Positions 1-11,224 of a stretch of DNA of 64,000 nucleotides are shown one piece after another. Position 1 is the first letter of the stretch. Every line of letters begins with the position of its first letter. Source of the stretch: Ceriagrion tenellum (Eukaryota > Arthropoda > Insecta > Odonata > Coenagrionidae). The notes under the pieces were generated by a model, which made no database searches, had not been told where the DNA came from, and saw nothing but the letters and a program-made list of their open reading frames with translations. Made by a program: the position numbers and the translations under genes. The DNA is taken from positions 135,151,747 to 135,215,746 of the forward strand of contig OY720636.1 in the NCBI GenBank assembly GCA_963169105.1. The letters run 5' to 3'.

Positions 1-115
1 CTAAGATATACTGCTAAATTAGACTAGATGTTGGTGGAGGTACTGCTATGAGTCCCTAAGGGACTTATGGCACTTCTACCAAATTGGTCCATTTTACCAG
101 CTATCCTATCTGTGG

Positions 116-367
116 TTATTCGAAGAGCTCGAGTGCTTTGCTAAAGGCAAGTAGGTCCCCTGCAGGGATTTTCCCAACTTCATTGGGCTCCAAAAATGGA
201 GAGCCCAAATACCTATTCCGAGTTTTAATTGTGGCTGTGCATTTGCAGAGAATATGGGAATGGGTTTCACCCACTTCCTCGCAACACCTGCATGTGGGAG
301 AATCTGTTATCTTCAGAAGATGGAGATGTCTTATCACTTGATTATGTCCAGTGAGAAGTCCTATCAC
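116..367 (-). pseudogene. C-terminal zinc-knuckle tail of the non-LTR ORF2 protein
   Basis: This 83-residue open stretch holds the segment CRCCEEVGETHSHILCKC at about residues 26-43. It matches the CRxCxxxxETxxHILxxC knuckle that follows RNase H in I/R1/LOA-type and related retrotransposon proteins. It is preceded by a GLLTGHNQVIRHLHLL block, the usual hydrophobic stretch before the knuckle. The knuckle is thought to help bind template RNA. It is the least damaged part of the element, and RNase H lies directly upstream on the same strand. It is not an independent gene. Confidence 0.85.
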
Positions 368-499
368 CGTTCGTATTTCACTCCTATTTAAAAGAAGAGG
401 CCTCCTTGCAAGGCTAGACCGTGATCCCTTTAGTTAGTTTGGCTTGCCGTAGCTTCGATGTTGTTCGTCATAACTCCGAGTGCTGAGTTAGTTACCATG

Positions 500-900
500 A
501 TCTAATCTCCATCTTCCCTACTGATAGCGAAATGGGTATCATTGGTTCAGGGCCAATCGGATTGTTGCTGGATCCTGCTTTTGCTAATTCATCGGCCTTC
601 TTGATTCCGGCTATGCCTATATGTTCGAGTAACCAGAAAAGTGGTACTTGGCCGCATTAACCTATCGTATTGAGTACTTCTCGACACTCCTACAGCAACT
701 GTTATTTAAACCATTAAGAAGTGAGGGCTTTTTAGGGGACTTGACTATCGGTGCGTATGTGGATTCTTATGTGATCTGTCGTTCAGTCCACGTTCTTCAA
801 CTAAATAATCACAAATCATAAGGCCAGATACCTCTCCTTGAAATTCTGTTGTGTGTAGCTGGTTTTTTGCTGTAAATTCCCTCTCCTGCTCTTTCTACCT
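500..900 (-). pseudogene. RNase H domain relic of the non-LTR element
   Basis: Reading the minus strand from about 635 down to 530 gives WLLEHIGIAGIKKADELAKAG followed by a GPEP box. This fits the C-terminal RNase H signature WxxxHxGIxGNExADELAKxG, with the histidine and the aspartate of the AD pair kept and GNE changed to GIK. RNase H would remove the RNA strand during reverse transcription. The N-terminal half towards 900 is scrambled by frameshifts and I could not place the first catalytic aspartate. The position between the RT and the zinc knuckle agrees with the family order. Confidence 0.8.
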
Positions 901-1281
901 TCCTGGAGCCTTACGTGTACCATACGTAGGCTCCTGTATGAAGTTCTTTCCCTTCCTCTTTGGCTGACTGTTCCTTTTTTGGAAGGTGGATCATGAAAAG
1001 TTGGAGTGACCAGAAATAATTTGCTACTTTGGGTCGGATCCCATCTTAGCGATGGGGTTGGATATTCTGTGCTCCGTCCACATTTGTCTGTGACCGGTGA
1101 AATTTCCCATGTAGTTCCAATGTCTTAAATATTTAAGACGATAAGCCGCTATCCTTGCCTGAGTTTCTACTTCCACCTAGAGTGACGCAAAGCTCCGCTT
1201 GATATCTAGAAAATCCTTCAAGTCATATAACCAATGCTCCAGCACACTCGTTATCCTACAAACTAGATTTTGGAGTGCTTC

Positions 1282-1780
1282 TTAACAGATTTTTCCTTTT
1301 GATATGCAAGTTGGTACGGGTGCAAGTGATGTTCTTCTAAGGTACCATCCCTTATATACCTGATAACTATCTTTTTCTAATGCTTTTAGTAAGAACATTA
1401 GGCTGATTACTCTAAAAGATTTACCCTCAGTGTAGTCTGTCATTCTAGGCTTAGGTATGGAAATAACTTTGGTGATCTTAAAGGCCTTAGGATTATATCC
1501 AGAAGCCAGGTTGGAGCAAAAATTTCTAAAGATATGAAGTAGCAATATATCCTTTCTCTCTTGTAAAAATGAAGGAAAGACTCCTTCTTCCGCAAGTTAG
1601 AGGTTAACTCCATCCCCAGGATTGATGGGAACCCTCCTCATTTGCCTTTCCTCTATCTGTTCGAAACCTGAAACGTAGGACTCCAGCATTAGCTTTAGTG
1701 CTTTCTTGTTAGAAGACGTGAAGTTTCCCGAGGGAAGCCACAGAGATACCACTCCAGTTTCAGGATCTTATGAATCATAA
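1282..1780 (-). pseudogene. Reverse transcriptase fingers of the non-LTR element
   Basis: The open segment at 1545-1282 contains FKITKVISIPKPRMTDYTEG and then KSFRVISLMFLLKALEK. This matches the RT block 'akv..IPKpgk.dyt..KsyRPISL...lKtlEk'. After LEK a one-base shift near 1365 moves the reading to RYIRDGTLEEHHLHPYQLAY, the next family block ('ryIrd..l...plh..QhAYq.GkS'). RT would copy the element RNA at a nicked target site. The catalytic palm motif is not found downstream, so the enzyme cannot work. Upstream (about 2010-1780, minus) the linker reads RSLPWWGEETKELRREIRRL, matching the PWW..el..lR segment that separates endonuclease and RT in this group. Confidence 0.88.
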
Positions 1781-2045
1781 AGTCATATTCTACATTGGAA
1801 AAGATTCTATATTTCCACAAAAGCTCTTTCAAGATTGCCTCTTTGAGCGCTAGATGATCGCTTTGTTCTTTGCTTCCTTATAAGTTTCCCAATCCTAAGG
1901 TTTTGCGGTCGTCTTTGCTTTGTTGGAGAGTCTTCTGATCTCTCTGCGAAGTTCCTTAGTCTCTTCTCCCCACCATGGTAAACTTCTTCCCTCGTTCCTG
2001 GTCGTGATGAGGCAGCCAGGTTAATAGAATGAGATTAGGCACTCC

Positions 2046-2249
2046 TGTAGAACTTCCTTGGCTGCACCTATTTCATCCAACATCCTTTATTTGTTTGGAG
2101 GTGCCTTGGATAGGGCCCTTTTTAGCTTCTTTCAATATAGCTTCCAGTGTAGAACTTCCTAGGCTGCACCTATTTCATCCAACATCCTTTATTTGTTTGG
2201 AGGTGCCTTGGATAGGGCCCTTTTTAGCTTCTTTCAATATAGCTTCCAG
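2046..2249. repeat. 102-bp near-perfect tandem duplication inside the non-LTR relic
   Basis: Bases 2046-2147 are repeated at 2148-2249. The two units differ at one base that I can see (cttcctTggc against cttcctAggc). The unit is 102 bases, 34 codons, and lies in the linker between endonuclease and RT. The host element is heavily decayed while the two units are almost identical, so the duplication is much younger than the insertion. Confidence 0.97.
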
Positions 2250-2329
2250 GTTGTGGCTTTTGGGTTCCTATATGTTTCTAGTTATGTGAATACAATGTGT
2301 CGGTTATGTGATAATGCTGTCTCCCCCGA

Positions 2330-2935
2330 TACTCTTCAACCATCGATTCTGAGAAACAAAGTACTGGTGTAGTGTGTATCCTTCTTTACGCTATTAGCGA
2401 AGGTAGGTTCTTAGCAATTTTTAGTTGAGCATCTGTACCTCAGCGGACATAAGATATTCTATGAGCGCTTTTCCTCAATCGTTAGTGTCTGCGCTCCCCC
2501 CACGGTTTGGTATGAAGTGAAATCACATCCAACCAGAAGGTCTCAGTTTTTACCTTTGAAGTGAATCACTAGTCTCTCTAGCTTAGTACGTGGCGGCGGG
2601 TCTAGTACGTCATAAGGCATGTAGAAGCAGCAGATAACCACCCTCTTCCCATTCTCACCTCCCCAAAGATTCCTGAAAACTATCGATCTGATCCATGGTG
2701 GTATATTCAGATAAATGCATATTATTTAACCCATCTACATAGATACAAGTTCTAGGCCTTTCATCAGTGGTTCGTCATCAGAATAGTTTACCCATTGTTA
2801 CGTTCAGCCCTCTGGCTAAACTCTGGAAGGGCCAGGGTTCTTGAATCAGAGCAATTTTAACCTTATATCCCTAAAGGATCCATGGAAGGTCACCTGAGGT
2901 TGCTTTGTTGCGTTGAAGGTTGGTTTTAAACATGG
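2330..2935 (-). pseudogene. AP-endonuclease-like domain relic of the non-LTR element
   Basis: The minus strand reads KTNLQRNKATSGDLP at about 2925-2880, then an IALIQEPWPF block, an RPRTCIYV block, RVVICCFYMPYDVLDPPP at about 2645-2590, and finally LLVGCDFTSYQTVGG at about 2535-2490. These match in order the conserved blocks of retrotransposon APE-type endonucleases: the N-terminal QINL, the IQEPW with its catalytic glutamate, the YMPYD..PPP segment and the GCDANAHHxxWGS box. In the last box the asparagine and histidines are replaced, so the catalytic centre is lost. The enzyme would have nicked target DNA to prime reverse transcription. Confidence 0.85.
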
Positions 2936-3039
2936 GAACGCCAGCTACGGTTGTGACTTACCCCATTTCCATGTTATTTTCGTCAGCTTCCACCTCAAAG
3001 GAGGATTTTGCGGTTTATCGCCCCCACCAGCCTTACTTT

Positions 3040-4490
3040 AAATAGTCAATCTAATCTGTTCATGCCCAGAAACACATAGGAGTCCGGCCAGGAGATATAG
3101 TTCACCCACTCCCAGGACGAACCGCGCACCATGGGCGGCCTCGCATCTTTCATATATTCTCCTCAGCACCGTTTTCTTTCCAGCATCAGCCCTACGGATT
3201 TTCTCCATGATAGTTTTGGCATACCACATAGCGGGTTCAGGTACCCACATCATCAATCTCTTTCTCTTGATTAGTTGATCCAAATCCACTGCCGGGAGGG
3301 TTGGACTTCCTTCGATCCCAATCTTCTCGGCGGCATCAACTAGCCATGTTGCTGAACACTGACTGCAACAAGCAACCTTCAACGCTCAACTTCAACGCTT
3401 CAACGCAACGATTAGTTTCTCCATCTGGTGCCCTCAAACTTGACCAGGACGTTTCTGGCCCTCTGGGGCCTTCACCAGCTGTTTTTACAGATCACAGTGC
3501 CAATTAATGCGACTGTAACCTCCGGATATCCCATTGGCACTATAGACAACTTAATGAGGTCTTAAGTTTCCTTAGAATTGAAGGCCCGGGCACAGTCTTT
3601 GCCACTTTTCTGTCTTGTTCTTCGTGTGTTGGCGTCACCCCTAGGGTCCACCCCATATTATCTGGTGCAGTAGTGGAAGTTGCTGCAGGCTCCTCTCCTT
3701 GCTTGGAATCCCTGCTGGGAGCATTTTCCCCCGTAGTTCTTTCTCCAGCATGTGAGAGGGCAGATCCACCCTCTCTTTCCACCGCTCTCTCCGCTTTCAT
3801 CCTCTTTTTCTTCCCTCTTCCCCTTCCTGCGCCCCTGACCTTGGGAGTAATGGATAAGTTTCTCGTTTATGAGGTAATGCTCCCTAGTGTGATAAAAGAG
3901 GCATTAGAATCCGTTTCTTCTCCCTTGGGAGACTTTGGTTCATCTTTCAGGGTGGACTTGGAATCATCTGAGGGAAGGTCTTCCTCTTCCCTCTTGCAGA
4001 GGGATTAAAGGGCAACCAAGGGGTTTGGGGTTCCTCGAAAAATCCCTCAACGTCATAGGTAAGAAGCTGGAGAGTCATTCTTCAGGAGCATCACCTGGGC
4101 TTTCCGAGTGTGCGCTCCATAGTGCCCTCCGAAGGGATTTTGTTGTTAAGTTCCATTAAGGTCCCATGAGTAACTAGTGAAATCAATGGTCCGCCCACTA
4201 AAAGCCTCACATGCATAGATAAGGCTAAATAACATCGGAAGTTACCCTATATCCTGAATGTCTCTGTTAGCGACTTTTTACCCTCCGCCCAGCAGATGCG
4301 GTCACCTTTATCAAAGAGGAGCACCATGGTGAGGGGATCATTTTGAGTCAGGTCTAGATCCATCAAGTTCAGCAAAAACCAGGAGCACCTCGTGGAGGAT
4401 GTGGCACTTCATCAAGCATGGCAGTCTTAAAAGGCAGTGAGCATAGATACCATTGCATACCCTTTACCACATCCATGGGATCACTTGACA
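3040..4490 (-). pseudogene. Possible ORF1 (gag-like) remnant of the non-LTR element
   Basis: Upstream of the endonuclease on the minus strand are three short open stretches (3382-3038, 3800-3540 and pieces between 4330 and 4250). The 3382-3038 stretch encodes 114 residues with basic patches (KRKR, KKTVLRR). The 3800-3540 stretch is rich in charged residues, glycine and serine. I do not recognise a CCHC zinc knuckle or any named domain. The assignment rests only on position: non-LTR elements of this group have an ORF1 for an RNA-binding protein before ORF2. It could also be unrelated flanking DNA. Confidence 0.35.
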
Positions 4491-4899
4491 CTCACCCCCA
4501 TGATTTCCTGCTAGCCATCATAATTTCTATTTTGTGGTCGTGTCATTAAGAGAAAAAATAAGACTTAGCAATTAGCATTTAATTCAGAATTTTATGAACA
4601 TGCCATTTAACAAAACATGAGAATTAGTAGTTCTCCAATTGTTCGTCAATGGCGAATTTAACAATATCATATTTTACCCTAAATAATTGCGCAGTTAAGA
4701 GTTAATTTTGCAGCAAACAACATGCTCGTTCAATGGCGTTAAAAGAAGGGAATCATGTGAACCAAGATCCCATAGTGGTAAATGTTGTTTAAATCATACG
4801 ATCGTAAAAACATTAACCATTAGTCATTTCTGTCTAAGCTACATCAGTATACTTCAACTGCCTTACTGTCTAGGGTAGGCTTTTGAAAAGCGAAATTTT

Positions 4900-5590
4900 A
4901 CATTTATCGTCGGTTTTCTTCGATCATCCATCAATGTCCACCATCTACACGTTCCTTCCGATGCTCGTTCTATGCTGCCGACCTTCGCCTCTCATTCATA
5001 GCCTCTCTTCTCTCCTTCATCCGCGAAAAGTCCCGAGAGTGCGACTCAGAAGGAGAGGAAGGCGAGGGAGGTCCCCGCTGGAATGACTTGGCCGAGACGC
5101 GACTTCAATTTCCATTTTACGTGCGCAGAAAACTTGCCTCTGCTCCAGCTTCCCTCTCTCAATCCCGCCCGCCCTCAACCTTACCACCCCCCTGGCTGCC
5201 CTAGGCTGCCCCCTCTTTCTTCTCTGCCTCCTACGCTGGCGACGAAAATCCCCTGCAGCTCTTCCCCTCAGGGCAGCACCGTCCGACAGAAACCCTATCC
5301 ACCCACCCCAACTCGCGCCATCTCCTTTTCCTCCAGCTCCCACCCCTTTCCTCTTCCAAGCTCCGTTCCCCCCACTTCTCATACGTCAGCGGCAAGACCA
5401 CCCCTGCCTCCTCCCACTCACCTCTTCCCCCCTCCATCCTTATCCAGCGAACAATCTCCTGTCGCCACTCCTATCCCTCCCCCGCACGCACACTGCTGCT
5501 TAATCCTTTAAGATGCCTATCCCCCTCTTTTCCTCCTTTCCCTCGACTCTTTCCACCCCTCCTATCTTTTTTCTCTCCTTAAACATTTCC
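4900..5590. other. C+G-rich, pyrimidine-rich island
   Basis: The plus strand is strongly biased to C and T, with many CCTCC, CCACCC and TCCCC runs, and stands out sharply from A+T-rich sequence on both sides. It has a 142-codon open stretch (5083-5511, plus) made of proline, serine and leucine, which is what low-complexity pyrimidine DNA gives by chance. An opposite-strand open stretch at 5017-5382 is rich in arginine and glycine. Neither resembles a known protein. It is one of more than a dozen similar islands in the window. Confidence 0.6.
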
Positions 5591-5599
5591 CTTTTCCTC

Positions 5600-6410
5600 C
5601 TATACCCACGGCTGCTCTGGCTGAACAAGTAGCATGCAGTTTTCCCTTCATTTCCGCGATAAAAGGCAACGCAAAACTCATTGTTAGCAACAAAATTAAA
5701 AGGAGTGTTTGAAAAAAGATAAATAACATGTATTACTACTTATATTTGCACACGAATAAACCTAGAGTATATATGGCAATGTAAAATTGTTCAATCCAAA
5801 TAATTTATCAAGGAAAAATTGCACGAAAGGTCGACCGTAACCAGAAATTTTCTACGGCCAATTGAAATAAAACAAATGTTCCTCATTCCATAGAAAAAAA
5901 ATCCGCCGTCCGATTTGATTTTTCATGAAACAATATATTTATTTATATATTGAATACTACACGGGTACAACGCTACCAAAGTTCGGGTTAGATATTATTT
6001 ATGGACACAATGAAGAAGCAGTCCGTTTTAAGTTTTAGCTCCGGCAAACATTTCACGAAGTACGGATGGATGGCAGTTCATTCTTATAAGTAAATTTTAT
6101 GCAACCGATTATATCGGAATATACTTTTGTCACACTGTTACAGACCATGTTACATAAATATTGAAGCTCAACGTACTCAATTATATTTAGTTATCAATAC
6201 TCTGGCCCTTTTTTACAATTTTGAATTTGCACAAATTAAGCAGGCACCTCAAAACCCTTAGCCATATCCAATTCATTATTTAATTCAAAACATGTACTAG
6301 AAATATACTTCTTGCATAAAAAAAGAGTAAACGTATGTATTCAGGATATAGTTTCTTTAATTATTAGATTTTGGTAATATTCCCCTTTGATTTAGATAAT
6401 ATTCCCTTCC
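5600..6410. other. A+T-rich spacer, nothing recognised
   Basis: This stretch is A+T-rich with stops in all frames and short homopolymer runs. I see no gene, repeat family or promoter signature in it. Confidence 0.6.
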
Positions 6411-6412
6411 AT

Positions 6413-6457
6413 TCACATTTAATGTTAGGTGTTATTAACACCTAACATTAAATGTGA
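6413..6457. repeat. Perfect 45-bp palindrome (21-bp arms, 3-base loop)
   Basis: Left arm 6413-6433 (tcacatttaatgttaggtgtt) and right arm 6437-6457 are exact reverse complements around the loop 'att'. Twenty-one matching bases without error exceeds what chance gives in a 64-kb window. It could be a cruciform-forming palindrome, the product of template switching at a replication fork, or the collapsed ends of a small inverted-repeat element. Confidence 0.95.
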
Positions 6458-6539
6458 GCCATTCTATTGATAATCCCTGATTATCAACTTCTCTCAAGAC
6501 ATGGTAAATTATACGTCTTCTTTCTCAAAAAACTGCGAG

Positions 6540-6780
6540 TCTCCCTCATTTCTTCGATCACCCTTGTGCCTTTACCTTCGCGAGTTCCGCCTTTTTGCCG
6601 TTTGCTACTCCCGAAACGATTGACTTGCGGAGACACTCGGGTCGTCTCGCGGGAACTTTTACTTGAGGGGGGATGTAGATAAAGCGGATTGACTCGTCCT
6701 GAGACACCTGCCCGCCCTGGTCGGTGGAATTGAAGAAGAGGGGTGCGAGGCTGGGGAGGGGATATCGCCTTCCCGAATTT
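6540..6780. other. Short C+G-richer island
   Basis: Composition rises in G+C and CpG compared with both flanks. Open stretches on both strands (6467-6682 plus, 6864-6484 minus) overlap here and do not resemble known proteins. I see no promoter motif that would settle its role. Confidence 0.4.
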
Positions 6781-6899
6781 AACCCCTACGGGCCTGCATG
6801 AATAAACATTTGACTGTTCATAATTTATCTCACTCATCCCCTGCAACCCACTTTCATTTTTCAACTCTCTCCACTACACGCCCTTCGTCTTGGAGGATC

Positions 6900-8330
6900 A
6901 TACGTGTCTCCGATTTGTTATGAATTACATAAATAGTGCGCCACCCCCACAGCTACTTTTTTAGAAGATTTTGTCCCTCGTTTCTCAAAGTATTGCTTGT
7001 ATCATTAGCCTCGGAGTCTAAGGTTACAAGCGGGGGATATAAACGTGGAACGCTCCGCGTTTAAATCTTTTTGGAATTAAAAATACTTAAGTTTGGTTTT
7101 AGCATGGTTTCCATAGAGAAGTTTCGTCCCGATTTAGCGGGTAAAATTTCACGTTGATATTTTTCTGAGAGCAAATACAAACTACCGCTCAGTAGAAAGA
7201 GGCAGATAAGGACAATCTGTTTCTGTTTCATAGAAAAAGTTTTTGATGGCTTTTAATAGAACAAGAGGCTGTTTCGATGGAATCATTTACTTGACTTAGA
7301 TGCTCAAGTGGCACTTTGCTTTTGCACTTATTATATAAAAATGCCTCAAGAACTGGAAAAATCATCTTATCACCATGTTACGTATGCCAATATTTACGTT
7401 TATTTCATATTTCAATTATAAAAATATACGTGGTAGACGACTTTCCCCTCCGTGCATACAATACCTATTCGATATGCATGAGTGCCATGACAGGCTTTCC
7501 ATGGAAACAGGAACGCCCGCCTAGCCAACTTGCTCAAGGTTAAGAATTTGAATCGGCGCCAATGCCTATGGGGACCCAAATATCACCGATGCGGCAAATT
7601 GGTCCTTGGCCGTAGGGAACTATCGCATGTGGGCGATAGGAGTCGCTATGGAGGTCAAAATAGGAAGACCAAATAGGTATATAAGGAATAAAAACGACTC
7701 ATGCATCGTGCGCAATGCTCAGTTCAAGTAACCCCACGTGAATTTATCTATTAAAAAATATTTCCTGGATATTTTTCTGAATTCGTGCTTTCAACTATTA
7801 TATCACCATATCCTTAGCCAAACAACTATAAATAAGGAAAACTATCATCATAATTTTGGAGAATAAAAATCTTATGTACACACTCTGGTATCCCTGTAAA
7901 AGCCTATTACGTACGCTAAAAAATCTAATTACTAAATTGCAATCATTGCTGCAAGTACTGCTTTAGATTATTACAATTTGATGTCAATTACCCTGCGTTT
8001 TTGGCATGAAATCTATTTGGGGGGAAATGTTGAGTATATCTGAAACAGTTTTTGGGTTACGGTTGAACCATTTGCAGAATAGCTGAGGATGATAGTGTAA
8101 AGCCCAAGAAAACAACTATGTGACTAAACTAAAAAATTATTATTTCCATTATTTCTGCTTACTAGGTCACAGTGGGAAACTACTGATTTAAATTTTAAAT
8201 AATTTTGAAACTAACTGAGAAAATGTAAGGCAGTTGGTGCTGCTTAAAAATTTCAATGAAGATCTCATTGAAAAAATAAGGGCGATCAAGACAAAGAAAG
8301 TACATTTCAACTGGACAAAATATTGGACAG
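6900..8330. other. A+T-rich spacer, nothing recognised
   Basis: No open stretch here looks like protein of any family I know. A small inverted repeat is present at 8252-8259 and 8265-8272 (ttcaatga, then tcattgaa). Otherwise I see only unstructured A+T-rich DNA next to the 3' tail of the RTE element. Confidence 0.55.
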
Positions 8331-8333
8331 CTT

Positions 8334-8349
8334 TCATCATCATCATCAT
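8334..8349. repeat. ATC/GAT trinucleotide run, 3' tail of RTE element
   Basis: Five CAT units sit exactly at the 3' end of the RTE fragment. A matching GAT run ends the plus-strand RTE fragment at 60687-60698. Short tandem repeats at the 3' end are known for RTE-clade LINEs. Confidence 0.85.
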
Positions 8350-9190
8350 TGGCAGACTGCTGTTTATCAGGTCCTCAGTAGCCTCTCCTCCAGATAACTC
8401 TGTCTTGTGCCTTCCTCTTCACCCTCGCGTAGCATGTCTCCTCTTTTAAATCATCCGTCATTTTCTTTCTTCTTCTTCCGCGTTTACGCTTTCCTTCCAC
8501 CATCCCTTCTAATACCTCCTTCATCAAACAATCTCTTCTTAATATATGCCCCAGCCAGTTTTGATTCCTTGTTTTAATTGTCGTTATCAGTCCTCTATCT
8601 TCCCCCACTCTTGTCAAATCATTCTTCATTTCTCACTCTGCCCAACTAATATTCAACATTATTCTCCAGAGCCACATCTTCTATGCCTCAATCCGTTTTA
8701 TATCCTTTTTTCAAAGCCGCCCATGTCCCACAACCATACAGTAATACGCTCCACACATAACACTTTGCCAACCTTTTCGTAAGCTTCATATCCATTTTGC
8801 TACACAAAAACTTTTTCCTTTTTGATAAAAACGTCTTTGGTCATTTCAATTCAACCATTAATCTCCTTGTCACATTTCCAGTTCTGTGTAATTTCCGTCC
8901 CTAGATACTTACATCTTGTCACTTGTCCCAGTCTTTCCCCTTCCATGGTAACTCTTATCTCTTTTTCTGTACCTACTTTCAACACTTTAGTCTTATTTTT
9001 CTTTACCGTTAGTCCATATTCTTTATTTATGCTATTGAGGTGTTCAAGCATGATCTTTAGTTCTTCCTCACTTTCTGCAAACAATATCATGTCGTCGGCA
9101 AACCTGAGGCACACAATCTTCCTTCCTCCGATTGCAACCTCTTTATCATTCATCCAACATATCCGTACCATATATTCGACGTATATAATA
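8334..9190 (-). mobile_element. 5'-truncated RTE-type LINE fragment with trinucleotide tail
   Basis: The minus strand encodes the C-terminal half of an RTE-type endonuclease/reverse transcriptase. At 9171-8851 it reads EVAIGGRKIVCLRFADDMIL, with the catalytic FADD box intact at about 9102-9091, then a YGLTVKKNKTKVLKVGTEKE block and a CKYLGTEIT block. After a frameshift, pieces of the 'aKeaF..kk.lf' and 'YGcetW' region can be followed to 8640. The 8629-8375 stretch gives NWLGHILRRDCLMKEVLEGM and an RGRRRKKM basic block, the family's C-terminus. The element ends at a run of ATC repeats (8334-8349), which is a TGATGA tail on the element's own strand. The endonuclease and the front of the RT are missing, as expected for 5' truncation. 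Confidence 0.92.
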
Positions 9191-10094
9191 AAACTTAGTA
9201 TTTAATAGGAAGCTTTAGGTTACCCCAAATATTCTAAGCCTATGTGGGGTTAACCAAGACTTTTATGTAAGGGAACATAACAAAATATTTCAGTTATAAA
9301 TGGTACTATACACAATTTTTATTTTTTTATAATTTGCTTTCAGACAAACAATGTCATGAACATTTGCAAATAGTATTTCGATATCATCATGTTAAATACG
9401 CGAATTTTAGCCAGCTTTATGTGAGAATTAACCTTTTTTTCCATTTCAACCACTCCTGGAAGCAGATTAAAGATTTTGGGCCAAATCAATAAAACTTCCC
9501 TAAAATAAATTAAAATGTGGCCTGAGGGGTTGAACATCGAATTGAAAGCCACTTATGATGCCAGGGTGATGTGAAATTCAACTGCCTACTACGCAAAAAT
9601 AATTTTAACACTTTATATACATAAAAATACCGTATGGGTGGTACTTGTAAAGTGCGGATAAGTGAAATTGTGTGATCAAATCTAATTTTTAAGGTAACCG
9701 TTCTTATAATTCCCTTTTGTTATACCACAATAGGTTAAATGGTGCACTAGTATACGCCACCCCAACAAACCAATCCAAAACTTAATTTTCCGCCAGACAG
9801 TGCAAAATATATCGGATTAAAATAAGATTCTGGGCATTTATTGCGTAAGAAGTAGAAATTGGTTTGACTTTGCCTCAAAGGTGATGCTAAACCATCGATA
9901 TGCACGTTCCACGTACGCATAATCTAAAATCACTCCCAGGTATTCAAGGTTGGTAACACGATCAATGTCAATGCATTTTTCACAGTTGCTAAGATTACAG
10001 TCATTCGCGTGATACATCAAGTTCCAGTATACATTATTTCTTTTACATAAGTCATGTATTAAATACTTTGTCTTATCATTTTGCTGCAATATAT

Positions 10095-10511
10095 TATAAT
10101 AAAACCATTTACCATTTTCAAGTCAATGTCTAATTTTCTTTTGAAATTTTCCCATGAGGTATCTTCACCACATAAAGCTAATTCGTCGGCAGAAGAAGCT
10201 AAATTCAGATTTAATCAGCAGTTATATAAATGATTTATATACACTCGAAAAAGTACAGGGCCCAGCACAGTACCTTGCAGAACACCTGTCTTAATAATTT
10301 TGTCTTCACTAAAACTATTCCCCACCCGAACACATTGACTACGCGCCTTTAATTTACTTCTAAACCAATTCAGGACTGTGACCCTAATTCCTGCGTTATA
10401 TATTAAACCATGGACAATGTCATGATTTAAGGAATCTAATGCCTTTTTGATGTCAATGAACAAGCTGGATTTGCGTTTATTTAGGTTACTTGCACTGTAT
10501 ATGCTGCGCAT
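10095..10511 (-). pseudogene. RT core of the CR1-like LINE, catalytic aspartate lost
   Basis: The 98-residue open stretch at 10511-10215 contains LFIDIKKALDSLNHDIVHGL (family 'fiDi.KAFDslnH..ll'), a WFRSKLKARSQCVRVGNSFS block and GVLQGTVLGPVLFRVYINHL (family GVPQGSVLGPxLFxxYINDL). After a frameshift the palm box reads ASSADELALCGEDTSWENF. At 10182-10190 the usual A-D-D is A-D-E and the aromatic before it is serine. The first catalytic aspartate (FDID) is kept. The enzyme would have copied LINE RNA by target-primed reverse transcription, but this copy cannot. Confidence 0.9.
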
Positions 10512-11224
10512 ATGATTTGTAAGCGCTTCTTTAGCACTGTTTCTACTTCTAAATCCTAATCATCTAGGACGAAGGAAATCAATATTATGGAAGAATTTTA
10601 ACTTTTCTTAACTAGTTTTTCAAGAATTATTCAAAATACTGGTAGTAATGATATCATTCTATAATTCTCCAGCTTTTCTTTGTCACCTTCATTGTACACT
10701 ATGATTGACTATCGCTTTCTTTAACTCTAAAGTGAACTCACCAGTCGATTACCTGAGATTATATTCATGGGTTAATAATACTGGTGTTAAAAAGGCATTC
10801 AACTCTTTCACCAGACATCCACTGGTGCCATCTACTCGAGTGGATATGTTGGTTTAGAGCGTCTTGGTTACTGAGGAGATTTCGTTCACTGACACAGGTT
10901 AAAGGAAAATCGATTGCTAAATATTGTTATTGGGACAAGGATAGTCAAATCCACCTGAATTTAAAGCAGTTTTTCTGCCATATCAAACACTGAAATAAAA
11001 TAATCATTCAATCCCGTAGCTATTTCAGAAGGATTCGTGATTTTCTCTCCCGCAAGGTTAAGCACAATTGGTTTACCGATTTTTGACATTTTTCCAGTGA
11101 TTTCTATCACCAACTTCCATTGGACTTTATCATTTCCATTTTATCTTTCAAATTTTTGTTAATTATAATTACTTATGCGAGTTTTAAAATCTGGCAAAAC
11201 TATGATTAAAGTAGATTGAAGAGC

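Larger units (their letters stand above)
116..4490 (-). mobile_element. Decayed I/R1/LOA-type non-LTR retrotransposon (ORF1 remnant, EN, RT, RNase H, zinc knuckle)
   Basis: The minus strand carries, in the correct order from high to low coordinates, pieces of a non-LTR retrotransposon. They are a possible ORF1 (about 4490-3040), an endonuclease (about 2935-2330), a linker, the fingers of a reverse transcriptase, an RNase H and a C-terminal CCHC-like knuckle. The pieces fall in different frames and contain many stops, so the copy is dead. The palm segment with the YADD catalytic box is not seen between about 1020 and 1270, which suggests an internal deletion. The presence of RNase H and of a GCDANAHH-like endonuclease box points to the I/R1/LOA group rather than RTE or CR1. 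The exact clade cannot be fixed by eye. The 5' limit near 4490 is a guess, and the 3' end may lie beyond the left edge. Confidence 0.9.

Noticed and set aside
5083..5511. 142-codon proline/serine-rich frame
   Set aside because: It mirrors pyrimidine-rich low-complexity DNA, overlaps open frames on the other strand and has no domain.
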